DNA of 64,000 nt from Ruminococcaceae bacterium KH2T8 (GCA_900111435.1 FOIY01000001.1:558001-622000); one strand, 5' to 3'. Shown: positions 8,672-18,751, counted from the stretch's first letter. A program made the numbers and translations. Notes: generated by a model from the letters alone, not told the origin.

Positions 8672-9484
8672 TTAGAAGCCCTTTTGGCCGAGTTCTTTCA
8701 CGAGGTCGACATAGAAATCGACGATATCCGAGATGCCCTCACCGTTTTTCTTCTTCGAGAACGGGCGGCGTCTCATATCCACTTCATCGCAATGTGAGAT
8801 ACCCCTGCCCGTGGAGCTTCTGTATATGCCCCGAAAATTCGTCCACCTGACGCCCCTGGGAGTCAGAAGGCCGTCGTTTTCGCCTTCGAAGAAATGTACG
8901 ACCATGTGCGTGATCCAGAGGAAGAAATCGCTAAAGGAATGCTTGCAGACGAAGGCGAAGCTCTGATAGTACACTCCGTCCACATCGGGATTTTCGAGAT
9001 TGAACTTCTCGGCATCCTTGGTCTTAAAGCTCACTACTGCCTTATAGATCTGGGGATCCTCGTCGCCTAAGATCTTGAACCAGATATCCGAGCACTTGCA
9101 TGCGAAGCGCAGGAGCCAGTCTGGGACTCTCGTAAGCTTATCGACGGTAATCGATCCGTTGTGCGGAGTGTTGATCGTGGAGATCGAGGCTACATACTTT
9201 CCCATCCCCAGGGTCGACATCGCATATCTCATATCAAGGCCGCCCTTGGAATGCGCGATGACGTTGAACTTCTCTATGTTGTGTTCCTTAGCGAGCTGCT
9301 CGATCCTCTCGGCGAGGAACTTGCCGTTGCCTGCAGCCGAACCGCAGCTGTCCTGACCGCCGTAGTAGACGGTACAGCCCTCTTTTTCGAGTGCGGCGGG
9401 GATCCTTCCCCAGTAATTCAAGTATTTTCTGTCGCGAAAGCCCATCCCGTGAACCATCAGGACAGGATATTTCAGTGTACTCAT
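8672..9484 (-). CDS. Lipase-like alpha/beta hydrolase
   Basis: This 270-residue protein resembles bacterial triacylglycerol lipases and esterases. It starts with the core strand and oxyanion motif YPVLMVHGMG. The nucleophile Ser79 sits in AHSKGG, the acid is probably the Asp in ENDGLLTP, and the base is the His in GISHCDEVD. There is no signal peptide, so an intracellular enzyme is likely. The KKKNGEG stretch near the C-terminus is basic. It stands alone in minus orientation between the tRNA and the cyclase. The natural substrate cannot be told from sequence. Confidence 0.85.
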   Translation of the reverse strand: MSTLKYPVLMVHGMGFRDRKYLNYWGRIPAALEKEGCTVYYGGQDSCGSAAGNGKFLAERIEQLAKEHNIEKFNVIAHSKGGLDMRYAMSTLGMGKYVASISTINTPHNGSITVDKLTRVPDWLLRFACKCSDIWFKILGDEDPQIYKAVVSFKTKDAEKFNLENPDVDGVYYQSFAFVCKHSFSDFFLWITHMVVHFFEGENDGLLTPRGVRWTNFRGIYRSSTGRGISHCDEVDMRRRPFSKKKNGEGISDIVDFYVDLVKELGQKGF

Positions 9485-9585
9485 ATTCCCTTCTCTCCTG
9501 TTCGTCTAACCCTTGGGATTACTCTATCACAGAATCTGAGATTAGCAAGTTTTGAAGCGGCCGCTTTCGCGCGAGAAAGGAAAGC

Positions 9586-10752
9586 TCAATCCTTGGTAAG
9601 ATCGAGCTCTACCCAGTGCTTATCTTCGTAGAGCTCAGCGTCCGCGGTCTTGATCGCATTCTGGAAATCTTCGATCCTGCCGCTGTACTCCGCATAACCG
9701 ACTGCGCTGCGAAGCTCATATTCCGCGCCGGACTGCTCATTATATTCGTAGATCTTATCCTTGATGCGGTGCTTCAGCGCTTCGGCGTCACTTATGCCGT
9801 TTAGCTTTGCCACTACGATGAATTCGTCGCCGCCGTATCTTGCGATGAACTGTCTGTGGTGCTCGTTCCTGCATGCCATCTTCAGGGCCTCGGCGGCCTT
9901 TACGATGGCCTTATCGCCCTCGACGTGACCATATGTATCGTTTATCGCCTTGAACTTATTAAGATCGATCATGAGGATAAAGATCTTCTCGCCGGGATCA
10001 GGCATCCTTAAGTCATTCGAGATATAGCGCTTGAGCTGTGCTCTGTTATTAAGGTTCGTCAGAGGATCGAGTGATACCATGTTGTCCAGGGACTTTACGT
10101 AGACATAGATCATCATGATCGTACAGCCGTAGCAGAAGAGCGGGGCATTCAGGGCAAGAGTCTGGACGATACCCGAGACACTTACGACGATCGGATATAT
10201 ACCTCCGATTATGTACTGCGTTCTGACCGCATAATTCTCCTTCTTTGCAGCCCTCACGAAAGATGCTATCGCGGAAGTCAGGATATATACGACGGGTGCT
10301 GACAGGAATATGATCGCATAAAGAAGCGTAGTCTCATTATCCTGTTCGATAACCAGGTCGTTAAAGAACGCAAACAGGATGAACATCACGACCGACGATA
10401 TGATCGCAAGGATCATGGTATAGACACGGTTCCTGCGCTTATTCATATATTTCGCGCCGCGGCTTACCTCGACATAGAGGAACCAGTAGTAAGTCATGAA
10501 TGCGAGGATAACGGAATTACCGTAATTAACGATATCGACTCCCAGGCGCGTACTCGGGATAGATCCTCCCTCGATCATGGCCCAGAAACTGTCGCAGGCG
10601 AAATACATCATGCTGGAGACCAGTACTCTGTCATAGATTCGCTGCTTCTCCTGCCTGTCTACACTGTTGAGATTCTTGATAAGCAATATCGCGAATATTA
10701 TCACGCACACGACATTTGCTTCAACGTAGAAAAATGTATAGCCCGGATTCAT
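9586..10752 (-). CDS. Membrane diguanylate cyclase (GGDEF)
   Basis: The enzyme would make cyclic di-GMP from two GTP. The first ~220 residues hold about six to seven hydrophobic helices forming a membrane sensor of no family I can name. A GGDEF domain follows, starting at SLDPLTNLNNRAQ and carrying the intact active site RYGGDEFIVV, so catalysis is expected. An inhibitory RxxD site is not obvious in the expected place. The ATG at 10752 has only a weak ribosome site. It appears to be a single-gene unit downstream of the HMA protein terminator. Confidence 0.92.
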   Translation of the reverse strand: MNPGYTFFYVEANVVCVIIFAILLIKNLNSVDRQEKQRIYDRVLVSSMMYFACDSFWAMIEGGSIPSTRLGVDIVNYGNSVILAFMTYYWFLYVEVSRGAKYMNKRRNRVYTMILAIISSVVMFILFAFFNDLVIEQDNETTLLYAIIFLSAPVVYILTSAIASFVRAAKKENYAVRTQYIIGGIYPIVVSVSGIVQTLALNAPLFCYGCTIMMIYVYVKSLDNMVSLDPLTNLNNRAQLKRYISNDLRMPDPGEKIFILMIDLNKFKAINDTYGHVEGDKAIVKAAEALKMACRNEHHRQFIARYGGDEFIVVAKLNGISDAEALKHRIKDKIYEYNEQSGAEYELRSAVGYAEYSGRIEDFQNAIKTADAELYEDKHWVELDLTKD

Positions 10753-10770
10753 ATTGGGATTTTAGCATAG

Positions 10771-10799
10771 AAAGACCGCCGAGATTTACCGCGGCGGCC
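10771..10799 (-). terminator. Terminator after the HMA gene
   Basis: ACCGCCG (10775-10781) pairs with CGGCGGC (10792-10798), and on the minus strand the stem is followed by TCTTTCT. It separates the HMA operon from the diguanylate cyclase gene. Confidence 0.65.
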
Positions 10800-10840
10800 A
10801 TTATTAAAATTCTTTTTACAAACTCGTCATTATCTGAAGG

Positions 10841-11086
10841 TCAGCCAAAGAGTCCTTTCTTCTTGACCTCCTCGCTCGAATAGCCCGTTACCTCATAGCC
10901 CGTATCAGTGATGGCCTTTGTAACCGCTGCCTCGTCGAGAGGAGAATCGGACTCGATCACCGTCAATTTCTTGCCGTGATCGGACTTTACCTTTTTTACC
11001 TTGAAAGCATTCCTGATCGCGTCGTTCACATGGCTTTCGCACATGCCGCACATCATGCCTTCGACATTAACCGTAGTCTTGTACAT
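10841..11086 (-). CDS. Heavy-metal-associated (HMA) domain protein, copper chaperone-like
   Basis: The 81 residues are a single HMA fold. The metal site GMMCGMCESH has Cys13 and Cys16 in the CxxC arrangement, which in this family binds Cu(I) or another soft metal. The rest matches the beta-alpha-beta-beta-alpha-beta pattern, ending TDTGYEVTGYSS. It would deliver or sense metal in the cytoplasm, but no P-type ATPase or copper regulator is nearby. It lies 14 bases after a 57-codon gene, so the two are probably cotranscribed. Confidence 0.88.
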   Translation of the reverse strand: MYKTTVNVEGMMCGMCESHVNDAIRNAFKVKKVKSDHGKKLTVIESDSPLDEAAVTKAITDTGYEVTGYSSEEVKKKGLFG

Positions 11087-11100
11087 AGAAATTCTGCCTC

Positions 11101-11274
11101 TTACTTCTTGTTCAGAGTCTTGTTGATAGTATCAACATCGGGAAGGTCCACCTTTACCTTCTTCTCTACTTCGTTGATAGCCTTGTCGGCAGCTGCCTTG
11201 GCTTCCTTATTCTTGGACACCATCTCCACTGCGTCGCCTGCTGCATCCTTGATCTTGTTGATATCGAGATCCAT
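11101..11274 (-). CDS. Small helical protein (57 aa)
   Basis: The ATG at 11274 is preceded by GGAGGATACGATC, a strong ribosome site, and the frame stays open to TAA at 11101. The product begins MDLDINKIKDAAGDAVEMVS and is charged, lysine/aspartate-rich and mostly amphipathic helix, with no cysteine and no membrane segment. It is followed after 14 bases by the HMA gene. The ribosome site, codon use and close spacing make it a real gene. Function unknown. Confidence 0.75.
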   Translation of the reverse strand: MDLDINKIKDAAGDAVEMVSKNKEAKAAADKAINEVEKKVKVDLPDVDTINKTLNKK

Positions 11275-11323
11275 GATCGTATCCTCCGTGTATAAAGATT
11301 TATAAGAAGATTATATCACTTAT

Positions 11324-13801
11324 TCAGCCTTCGAAAGTCACGTTCTCGATCGCATAACCGAGCATCCTGCCGTCAGCCGGATTTACTGCAGACGAGCTCC
11401 AGAGATCGGATGTAAACGTGATCGTATTATCACCTTCGTTTATGAGCTCATCGTCGATAACGATACTGAATCCGTCGCCGTTCTGAGCCTGCGATACGGT
11501 TACGGTATCTACATATGTACCGTTGATACTTACGTCGATATCGATATGATCTATACCTGCCGCGTCGTAGGGAATACCGTTCATAAGATCGACGTTCATA
11601 GTGTAGTCGCGGTCAAGGAGCTCACAGCTTAAAGTAACCTCTTCACTGCCCGTCCAGGCATACGCTCCTTCGTAGCCGGCAAGACCCGTGTAGTAATCGT
11701 AGAAATCAGAGATGGGATACTCACGCGTATCGCCCTCTGTCCATCTGTAGACGTATATAGTCTCGTCACTTGCTCCGAAAGCAGTCGGATACAAAGTGAG
11801 CATGAACGTATCAAAGTTCAGGTCTTCCTGATAAGGATACGTATTCGTATATACGAGCTCGAAAGGCGTATCGGTATCGTAGATCGGATAGCGCTTTACG
11901 ACATATACGGAATCGTGATCGTCAAGAAGGTCGCGTGCCTGATCCTCGAACTCATGCATCTGGGGATAGACGTCAACACCGTCTGCAGTCATGGCATGCA
12001 TGGGCATCCAGAGCAGCATCCTGCTGTTATCGGCGACGATGAGCGCATCGCTTTCGCCGGGGATCTTCGATACGTCCTCGAGGACATCCCATGTGACCCT
12101 GGTATCGTCCCTACCTTCGAGCATCGCGATGTTCGTCGGGATAAAGATGCTCATGCTGACTGCAAAGAGCGGGAGTATCGCATAGGCTTTCTTTCCCTTT
12201 AATGTACGCTCGGCTATCAGGAGCACGAATAATACCGTGATGCTGATAAAAGGAACGATATATCTTGAATAGTACATAAGAGGTGTGACACCTTTATTGA
12301 GCACCGATGAATAAACGAGTACGAGGTAGAAGAACAGTACCGAGAGCGTCGCAGTATTGATATCCGAGATCATCTCACCCGGACGGATAACGATCGCGAT
12401 GATCGCTATCGCAAAGAGGATGATACCTCCCGAGAGCGCATAGTGATAAAGCGTAGACGACATGATACCTGCAGCCGCCGCGCGTGCACCCGACCAATGT
12501 GCGAGTGACCTTTCGTAAAACACCTTAAGGATAGGAAGAACGATCATGGCTCGCAGGAGCCAGGCGAACACCTTACTCTGACGAAGGATCGTGATACGGT
12601 TGCTCTTCTTGACCAGCGGGTTGATCGCGATGACGAATACACCGATCAGCACAGCATAGATCACGGCCGTAAGGATGACCTGTCCCGGAATATCCGATAT
12701 CTCGTGTCCGTCCCATCCGAGGATGAAAAGTCTTTTGTAGTTATTCTGCGTATAGATCGGCTGGATCGTCTTCATGGTAAAGAAGCTTACGATCTGGATC
12801 ACGGGAATAGCACCCATGAGACCGATATAGTACTTATGAGCAGACATTATATATCGGAAAGCGTACACGCCGAGGAACAGCGGAAGGACCGTGTAGACCG
12901 ATACGTGATAGCAGCCGAATACGATAACGGGAACGATGCTCAGGATACATGAGACCTTATGATCGTCGAGCGTCAGAAGATACATGAACAATATGATCAG
13001 GAGCGCCATATAAGGCTCCGTAAAAGCCGACTTAAAGAGCCAGATCACGGCAGGGGCAAATCCCGTCGCAAAGCATGCGAGCGCCGCCGTCATGCGACGA
13101 AGCCCGAGGTTTTTCGCAGTGAAATTGACAAGGAATATCACGAGCACATAGATCATGGTCTGTATACCCTGCATATTTGAAATACCGAATATCGACGCCC
13201 AGCCTGCCATGAGAGCAGAGAATGAAGGGATACCGTGGATATAACGCATGGATCCGCTGCCTGCTGCCGAGTATGACGGATCGCCGTATCCGTCCTGAAC
13301 CGCATCAAGTCCGTTGGTGCAGTCTACTCTCGATATGAAATCATCGTGATCGTCTTCAGAGAGCTTGTAGTACTCGTCAAAATCGTGGATCTTGGAAGTA
13401 TCACCCTTGAGATAAAGGAGCGCCTGAGTCTGGTATCCTCCCTGATCCTGACCCATTCCGTAGTATTCGTTCTTAACGGATACGAAAGGCACGAGCATCA
13501 GCGATACGAGGATCGGGATCAGTGCCTTTCGAAGATCGGTATCGCAGGCGAACTTCTTTCCTTTCCTGAATATCATGACGCCGCTGAGTGTCAGCGCTGA
13601 TATGACGAAAGTTCCCGAGACAGCCGAGATGACCGAGAATGAATCTATGAAGAACAGGAAATAACTTACGAGGACATAAAGGCACAACATGAAAGATGCG
13701 CCGACGGCACATGACTCGAGGATATTACGCTTTCCCATAAGGACCACGGCGGTGACCATGGCGCACATCAGGGCAATAAGAGCTAAAGATCCTGTAATCA
13801 T
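11324..13801 (-). CDS. Large polytopic membrane protein, GT-C glycosyltransferase-like, with exported C-terminal domain
   Basis: The 825 residues begin with about 12-14 hydrophobic helices (to ~residue 540) and end in a ~280-residue hydrophilic domain that should lie outside. The first large loop contains YYGMGQDQGGYQTQALLYLKG, reminiscent of the acidic first loop of GT-C enzymes such as ArnT/PMT, which move sugars from polyprenyl carriers. The end of the exported domain looks like a beta-sandwich (SFSIVIDDELINEGDNTITF). A GGAGG site precedes the ATG at 13801. It follows another membrane protein by 35 bases, in a unit that starts at ilvD. Assignment to the GT-C fold is an inference from topology and one motif. 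Confidence 0.65.
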   Translation of the reverse strand: MITGSLALIALMCAMVTAVVLMGKRNILESCAVGASFMLCLYVLVSYFLFFIDSFSVISAVSGTFVISALTLSGVMIFRKGKKFACDTDLRKALIPILVSLMLVPFVSVKNEYYGMGQDQGGYQTQALLYLKGDTSKIHDFDEYYKLSEDDHDDFISRVDCTNGLDAVQDGYGDPSYSAAGSGSMRYIHGIPSFSALMAGWASIFGISNMQGIQTMIYVLVIFLVNFTAKNLGLRRMTAALACFATGFAPAVIWLFKSAFTEPYMALLIILFMYLLTLDDHKVSCILSIVPVIVFGCYHVSVYTVLPLFLGVYAFRYIMSAHKYYIGLMGAIPVIQIVSFFTMKTIQPIYTQNNYKRLFILGWDGHEISDIPGQVILTAVIYAVLIGVFVIAINPLVKKSNRITILRQSKVFAWLLRAMIVLPILKVFYERSLAHWSGARAAAAGIMSSTLYHYALSGGIILFAIAIIAIVIRPGEMISDINTATLSVLFFYLVLVYSSVLNKGVTPLMYYSRYIVPFISITVLFVLLIAERTLKGKKAYAILPLFAVSMSIFIPTNIAMLEGRDDTRVTWDVLEDVSKIPGESDALIVADNSRMLLWMPMHAMTADGVDVYPQMHEFEDQARDLLDDHDSVYVVKRYPIYDTDTPFELVYTNTYPYQEDLNFDTFMLTLYPTAFGASDETIYVYRWTEGDTREYPISDFYDYYTGLAGYEGAYAWTGSEEVTLSCELLDRDYTMNVDLMNGIPYDAAGIDHIDIDVSINGTYVDTVTVSQAQNGDGFSIVIDDELINEGDNTITFTSDLWSSSAVNPADGRMLGYAIENVTFEG

Positions 13802-13836
13802 TACTTATCCTCCGACTTTATGGATTATAACACAGA

Positions 13837-15672
13837 TCATGAGTCCACCTTCTCAAAGTAACCGAAGCATGTACCGTTGAAGCTGAAGTGATCTACCACC
13901 TCATAACCTTCGAACTCGACATCCTCGGACCAGAACTTGATAAAGTGATCTGCGCCTTCGACATCTTCATAACTGAAATGAAAGTCCTCAGTCTCCCTGT
14001 CCCTGCCCATCGCAAGGAACAGAGCAGTAGTTCCGTATCCGCCTCCGACCGTATCGGGTGCGATCGAAGCATTTACCTCGTCGGCCCAGGCCTGGAACTC
14101 ATAGTATCTTCTGGCACCGTTCTCCTCGATGCCTTCTACATCTTTTCTGAAGTTACGGCCCAGAGCGCCGTAGATAAATATGATCGTGCAGCAATAGACG
14201 CAGAATGCTTTCTTGAACATCGAATAGATATCGTGAGACGTGTCGATGCCCGAAGCACCTACCGATGCGATCAGGATGAATCCGGGGATTATTATCGAGG
14301 GACCTCCGCCGCAGTCATTGATGTAATAAGTGGCAATGCCCATACCGCATATCGTGACACCCAATGCGAACATCGACTTGGCGTTGACCTCCTCGTGCCA
14401 AAGCATCTTCCAGAGGCTCCAGAGAGCACATACCATGCACATTATTATCAGGTGGATATATTCACTGTTACCGATACCGATCGGCGCCGACTGACGTGTA
14501 ACGAATTCGGCATTCTTAGCATAGCCGAGAAGCGCGCTAAATCCGAGTGTCTCGCCGCCGTGAGTACGGTTATAGATATTGAGCACAAGAAGCGCCAGAC
14601 ATGCCGATACCGCGACATTTATGATCACGCCTGCGGGCAATACTACAAAGCGCTTCTTTCCTTTCATGAGAGGCATCGCAAAGACGACTCCCAGCGCGAT
14701 CGCCGAAAGAACACCCGTCTCAAAGTTCCACACGAAAGCTGCCGCGGAGATCAGAAGGCAGATCACAGACGTCCACCATTTGAACTTTTGAAGCTTACCC
14801 GTAAGCGTCATAACGAACATTGCGATAGCGGGGAATATCAATCTATGGGGGAACGACTGCCAGTATATGCTGACATCGAGCATGGCATAAAGTCCGAGCG
14901 CGGCAATAGCCGTGAACTTTACGAAGAACTGCCTAAACGAAAGGATCATGGACATCGCATAACAGATGAAAGCCAGAGCCGCTACACATCCCATGACCGT
15001 ACCGATCGTCTTTGTATTCGCTCCGAATATCTTCATGGGAAGGATGAAGAACAGACCGTAATGTCCGTAGAGCTCCGACTCCAGTCCCGTGAACGGATGA
15101 CCGTAATAAACATTGGATATCGTGTCGATGTATGCGGATGTATGGTACACGTTATAGAGCGTACCGAATGTCCAGTTTACGAACGTATTCTGATAGCAGC
15201 AACTGCGAAACCACAGCCATGCGAAATAGCCGGTCTCGGCAACGAGTATCGCAGTTTTTGCCGCCTGAAATCTCTGTTTCTTATAAAAGCTGTAGATCGC
15301 AACGATCGCTATGGCATACAGGATAAAAGTGATGAGATACTTAGGTCTCGCGCCAAGTCCCAGGAACTGATAAGCGTTATACGTCAGATAGATGCCTGCG
15401 ACGAAAGAAGCCGCGATCAAAAGTATATCTACGGGCATCAGGCACTTCTTCGGAAGCACCGCGCGAAGGATCACGAGAGCGATCGCCGATACTGCTATCC
15501 AGAGTGCCACGACAAGCACGTATGTCTTAACATTTCCCAGTACGGCCACGCTGTACCAGGCATCCTCTACACCGAAAGACTTCTTCGTAAAAAGATAAGC
15601 TGCAGCAAAACCGAAAAGCACGGCAAAAGCGAAGGCTACCCTCTCCTTGTCGTACAAGTGCTCATCGCTCAT
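13837..15672 (-). CDS. Polytopic membrane protein (611 aa), possible GT-C type transferase
   Basis: About 13 hydrophobic helices cover residues 10-500, and a ~100-residue soluble C-terminal part follows. An early loop contains KSFGVEDAWYSVAVLGN and another holds HPFTGLESELYGHYGLFF, a layout like lipid-linked-sugar transferases or oligosaccharide transferases. No signature is decisive. The GGGGGATGATGT ribosome site of this gene overlaps the end of the DUF815 gene (gap 3 bases), so the two are coupled. The pair with the 825-residue protein suggests joint work in cell-envelope glycan assembly. Confidence 0.6.
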   Translation of the reverse strand: MSDEHLYDKERVAFAFAVLFGFAAAYLFTKKSFGVEDAWYSVAVLGNVKTYVLVVALWIAVSAIALVILRAVLPKKCLMPVDILLIAASFVAGIYLTYNAYQFLGLGARPKYLITFILYAIAIVAIYSFYKKQRFQAAKTAILVAETGYFAWLWFRSCCYQNTFVNWTFGTLYNVYHTSAYIDTISNVYYGHPFTGLESELYGHYGLFFILPMKIFGANTKTIGTVMGCVAALAFICYAMSMILSFRQFFVKFTAIAALGLYAMLDVSIYWQSFPHRLIFPAIAMFVMTLTGKLQKFKWWTSVICLLISAAAFVWNFETGVLSAIALGVVFAMPLMKGKKRFVVLPAGVIINVAVSACLALLVLNIYNRTHGGETLGFSALLGYAKNAEFVTRQSAPIGIGNSEYIHLIIMCMVCALWSLWKMLWHEEVNAKSMFALGVTICGMGIATYYINDCGGGPSIIIPGFILIASVGASGIDTSHDIYSMFKKAFCVYCCTIIFIYGALGRNFRKDVEGIEENGARRYYEFQAWADEVNASIAPDTVGGGYGTTALFLAMGRDRETEDFHFSYEDVEGADHFIKFWSEDVEFEGYEVVDHFSFNGTCFGYFEKVDS

Positions 15673-15675
15673 ACA

Positions 15676-16878
15676 TCATCCCCCTATGAGATCTACGAAC
15701 TGTCTGGCAAGGCGGGCCGATCTGCCGCCTCCCCTGATCGCGAACTGCTCGGCCTTTAAGTCGAGCTCTTCCTCGGGGATCTTTATGCCGCGAAGCTCAC
15801 AGAGCTTATGCACGATCGTGAGGTAATCCTGCTTGTTGGGCTTATCGAAGAGGACCCTTAATCCGAATCTCTCCGACAGTGACATCTGCTCGGCGATCGT
15901 ATCGGACTTATGGACCTCATCGCTCCTGTCAGCGAAGGATTCCTTTATGAGATGGCGGCGATTGCTCGTCGCGTAGATGACTATATTGTTGCGTCCGCCC
16001 GAAGCCGCACCCTCGAGAACGGACTTCAGTGAACCGATCCTGTCGTCGGTGCTCTCAAAGGAAACATCGTCGATAAAGAGTATGAACTTCATCGGCACCT
16101 GCGTGAGCATCTCGATGACATCGGGAAGGCTCATGATCTCAGTCTTGGGAAGCTCGACAAGACGAAGTCCGTCCTTCTCGAACATCCTGGCGACCGCCTT
16201 GACCGTCGAAGACTTTCCCGTACCTGCATCGCCGTAAAGGAGCGCATCCGCGGCTCTCTTTCCCATGAGGAAGGATCTTGTGTTGGCGATGACTTTCTCG
16301 CGCTGCCTTTCGTAGCAAAAGAGCTCCTCGGTCCTGATGGGATCCGGATGCTTTACGGGTTTTATCTTTCCGCCGTCGATCTTGAACATCAGATACTTAG
16401 CATATATGCCGTAACCTGTCGTAGCCAGGTTATCTATGAGTTCCATATATCTCGCCTTGAAGTCGATCCTTGAAGACGTGAAATCGGGAAGGTAACCGTC
16501 ATAGTACATACCCTCCTTGAACTCATAGGAAGTGTTACTCGCGATCTGTGTTATGAGGTCTAGTTCCCTCTCTGCCGTAAGCGTGATGAGCGTACTCATC
16601 TTTGTCGCATTCTCGGGATCTACGAGCGTATCGATACGATGCTTTAAGTACGGATTCATGTCTGCTACGAGCGCATCCCATACAGCGCCCGACAGGTCTG
16701 CATCCGTCCTGAGTGAATAAAGTATCGATACAAAGTGGCCGTAGCTTTCGATCATCTCATCGATCGTGTAGCCGGCCTCCATCTTCTTTAAGAAATCGCA
16801 CAGGCTGTTCAGCGGCTCCGCATAGCGAACCCCTCTGAAGAGTGCGAGTGAATCTATCTCACGGAGCAGATCAGACAT
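15676..16878 (-). CDS. DUF815-type AAA+ ATPase
   Basis: This 400-residue protein matches the DUF815 group of AAA+ ATPases. The N-terminal ~180 residues are helical. The ATPase core has the Walker A motif GDAGTGKSS (about 216-224), Walker [11 protein letters not shown], the polar sensor stretch [13 protein letters not shown] and a C-terminal helical lid ending in [18 protein letters not shown]815 proteins are widespread in Clostridia and uncharacterised. The gene overlaps the ilvD stop by eight bases (ATGTCTGA), so its expression must follow ilvD. The link to amino acid synthesis may be only positional. Confidence 0.85.
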   Translation of the reverse strand: MSDLLREIDSLALFRGVRYAEPLNSLCDFLKKMEAGYTIDEMIESYGHFVSILYSLRTDADLSGAVWDALVADMNPYLKHRIDTLVDPENATKMSTLITLTAERELDLITQIASNTSYEFKEGMYYDGYLPDFTSSRIDFKARYMELIDNLATTGYGIYAKYLMFKIDGGKIKPVKHPDPIRTEELFCYERQREKVIANTRSFLMGKRAADALLYGDAGTGKSSTVKAVARMFEKDGLRLVELPKTEIMSLPDVIEMLTQVPMKFILFIDDVSFESTDDRIGSLKSVLEGAASGGRNNIVIYATSNRRHLIKESFADRSDEVHKSDTIAEQMSLSERFGLRVLFDKPNKQDYLTIVHKLCELRGIKIPEEELDLKAEQFAIRGGGRSARLARQFVDLIGG

Positions 16879-18532
16879 TGATTATCGCACCCTTGTCTGC
16901 CGAAGATACCATCTTGGCATATCTCTTGAGGTAGCCGGTAAGTTCGGGCTTCTCCTCGATCTTCATCGTCTTCTTTCTCTCGGCAAGCTCCTCGTCGGAT
17001 ACCTTGAGCGTGATGCTGTAGTTCGGGATATCGATCGAGATGATGTCGCCGTCCTTAACATAAGCGATCGTACCGCCGCTTACTGCCTCGGGACTTACGT
17101 GACCGATCGAAGCACCTCTCGTCGCACCGGAGAAACGTCCGTCAGTAATAAGAGCTACATCCTTATCAAGACCTGCACCTGCGATAGCCGATGTGGGAGA
17201 GAGCATCTCACGCATACCGGGACCGCCTGCGGGACCTTCGTATCTGATGATCAGCACATCACCCTTCTGAACCTTACCGTCGTATATGAACTTGATAGCT
17301 TCTTCCTCAGAGTTAAAGCATCTCGCGGGTCCCTCATGCACGAGCATCTCGGGAGCTACCGCAGACCTCTTTACAACGCATCCGTCGGGAGCGAGGTTAC
17401 CCTTGAGGATCGCAAGTCCGCCTGTCTTTGTGAAAGGGTTATCTATGGGTCTTATGACCTCGGGATCTATAACGAAGCTCGAAGCAACGTTCTCCTTCAA
17501 GGTCTTACCCGTAACCGTCATTACGTCACCGTTTATGAGTCCTGCATCAAGGAGCTCCTTGAGGACTGCGTGGATGCCGCCTGCTTCATTCAGATCCTCC
17601 ATATATGTCGGGCCTGCAGGAGCGAGGTGACAGATATTAGGTGTTCTCTCGGAGATCTCGTTAACGTGCGAAAGGTCGATCTTGATGCCGCACTCATTAG
17701 CGATAGCGGGCAGATGGAGCATCGAGTTAGTCGAGCATCCGATAGCCATATCAGCAGCGAGCGCATTCTCAAAGGCCTCCGCCGTGAGGATATCTCTCGG
17801 TCTTATATTCTTTCTTACGCACTCCATAACCTGCATACCTGCGTGCTTGGCAAGCTCGATCCTTGCGGAATAAACAGCGGGGATCGTACCGTTGCCCTTA
17901 AGTCCGAGGCCCAATACCTCAGTAAGGCAGTTCATGGAATTTGCAGTATACATACCCGAGCAGGATCCGCATGTGGGACAAACCTTCTCAGCGAACTCCT
18001 CGAGCTTCTCCTCATCGATCTTACCTGCGGCATAAGCGCCCGTTGCCTCGAACATAGCGGAGAGGGATCTCTTCTTGCCCTCTACCCTGCCTGCGAGCAT
18101 GGGACCGCCGCTTACGAAAACGGTCGGGATATTAAGTCTTGCCGCAGCCATTATGAGACCCGGAACATTCTTATCGCAGTTAGGTACCATTACGAGTCCA
18201 TCGAAGCCGTGAGCCATTGCCATAGCCTCTGTGGAGTCTGCTATCAGGTCTCTTGTTACGAGTGAATACTTCATGCCCGTGTGACCCATCGCGATACCGT
18301 CGCAAACCGCGATCGCTGGGAATACGATAGGTGTACCGCCTGCCATTGCTACGCCGAGCTTTACCGCTTCGACGATCTTATCTATGTTCATGTGGCCCGG
18401 GACGATCTCGTTATAGGAACTTACGATACCGATAAGAGGGCGCTGCTGCTCCTCTTTGGTAAGTCCGAGAGCGTGATAGAGCGACCTGTGGGGCGCATTA
18501 TTAAATCCTTCAACGATAGTATCCCTGATCAT
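16871..18532 (-). CDS. ilvD: Dihydroxy-acid dehydratase
   Basis: IlvD removes water from dihydroxy-isovalerate or dihydroxy-methylvalerate in valine, leucine and isoleucine synthesis. It uses an Fe-S cluster whose ligands appear as [10 protein letters not shown] and [16 protein letters not shown]. The C-terminal signature [20 protein letters not shown] is intact and the 553-residue length is normal. It is separated from ilvBNC by two lipoprotein genes and has its own -10 box (TATAAT, minus strand 18571-18566). The ribosome site is AAGAAGG before ATG 18532. Confidence 0.97.
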   Translation of the reverse strand: MIRDTIVEGFNNAPHRSLYHALGLTKEEQQRPLIGIVSSYNEIVPGHMNIDKIVEAVKLGVAMAGGTPIVFPAIAVCDGIAMGHTGMKYSLVTRDLIADSTEAMAMAHGFDGLVMVPNCDKNVPGLIMAAARLNIPTVFVSGGPMLAGRVEGKKRSLSAMFEATGAYAAGKIDEEKLEEFAEKVCPTCGSCSGMYTANSMNCLTEVLGLGLKGNGTIPAVYSARIELAKHAGMQVMECVRKNIRPRDILTAEAFENALAADMAIGCSTNSMLHLPAIANECGIKIDLSHVNEISERTPNICHLAPAGPTYMEDLNEAGGIHAVLKELLDAGLINGDVMTVTGKTLKENVASSFVIDPEVIRPIDNPFTKTGGLAILKGNLAPDGCVVKRSAVAPEMLVHEGPARCFNSEEEAIKFIYDGKVQKGDVLIIRYEGPAGGPGMREMLSPTSAIAGAGLDKDVALITDGRFSGATRGASIGHVSPEAVSGGTIAYVKDGDIISIDIPNYSITLKVSDEELAERKKTMKIEEKPELTGYLKRYAKMVSSADKGAIINV

Positions 18533-18565
18533 GAGAAAGTACCTTCTTTCAAAAAAACTTTTATT

Positions 18566-18571
18566 ATTATA
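18566..18571 (-). promoter_or_regulatory. -10 box upstream of ilvD
   Basis: A perfect TATAAT lies ~35 bases before the ilvD ATG. I see no good -35 box at 16-18 bp, so the promoter may depend on an activator. The repeat element at 18619-18733 lies just upstream. Confidence 0.45.
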
Positions 18572-18618
18572 GCACGCGCATAAGAAGAGCGCACTTTGAA
18601 TAAGAGTTCACGAAAGAA

Positions 18619-18733
18619 TGTCGCTCGTGGTGTCGCTCAAACTGCGGGATCGAGCGACATGGTCAGCGACTTTCGCTCAAAATCGCCAAAATTGTCGTTC
18701 TAAAGCCCGAAATGAGCGACACGATGAGCGACA
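18619..18733. repeat. Intergenic element A: 12-bp-pitch inverted word array (word TGTCGCTC)
   Basis: TGTCGCTC occurs at 18619-18626 and 18631-18638, twelve bases apart. The inverse GAGCGACA occurs at 18652-18659, 18714-18721 and 18726-18733, the last two again twelve apart. CAGCGACT at 18664-18671 is a near copy, twelve after 18652. Further near copies are TTTCGCTC (18671) and TGTCGTTC (18693). The layout is word, 4 bp, word, 13 bp, inverse, 4 bp, inverse, followed by a second degenerate unit. It lies between the terminator of the 18791 lipoprotein gene and the ilvD promoter. Confidence 0.85.
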
Positions 18734-18751
18734 TAACTGCCCACACATACA

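Noticed and set aside
13888-15759. A 623-codon open frame on the plus strand
   Set aside because: It is the antisense shadow of the 611-residue membrane protein: the minus frame has regular membrane helices, a ribosome site and operon spacing, while this one is Arg/His/Ser-rich with no domain.
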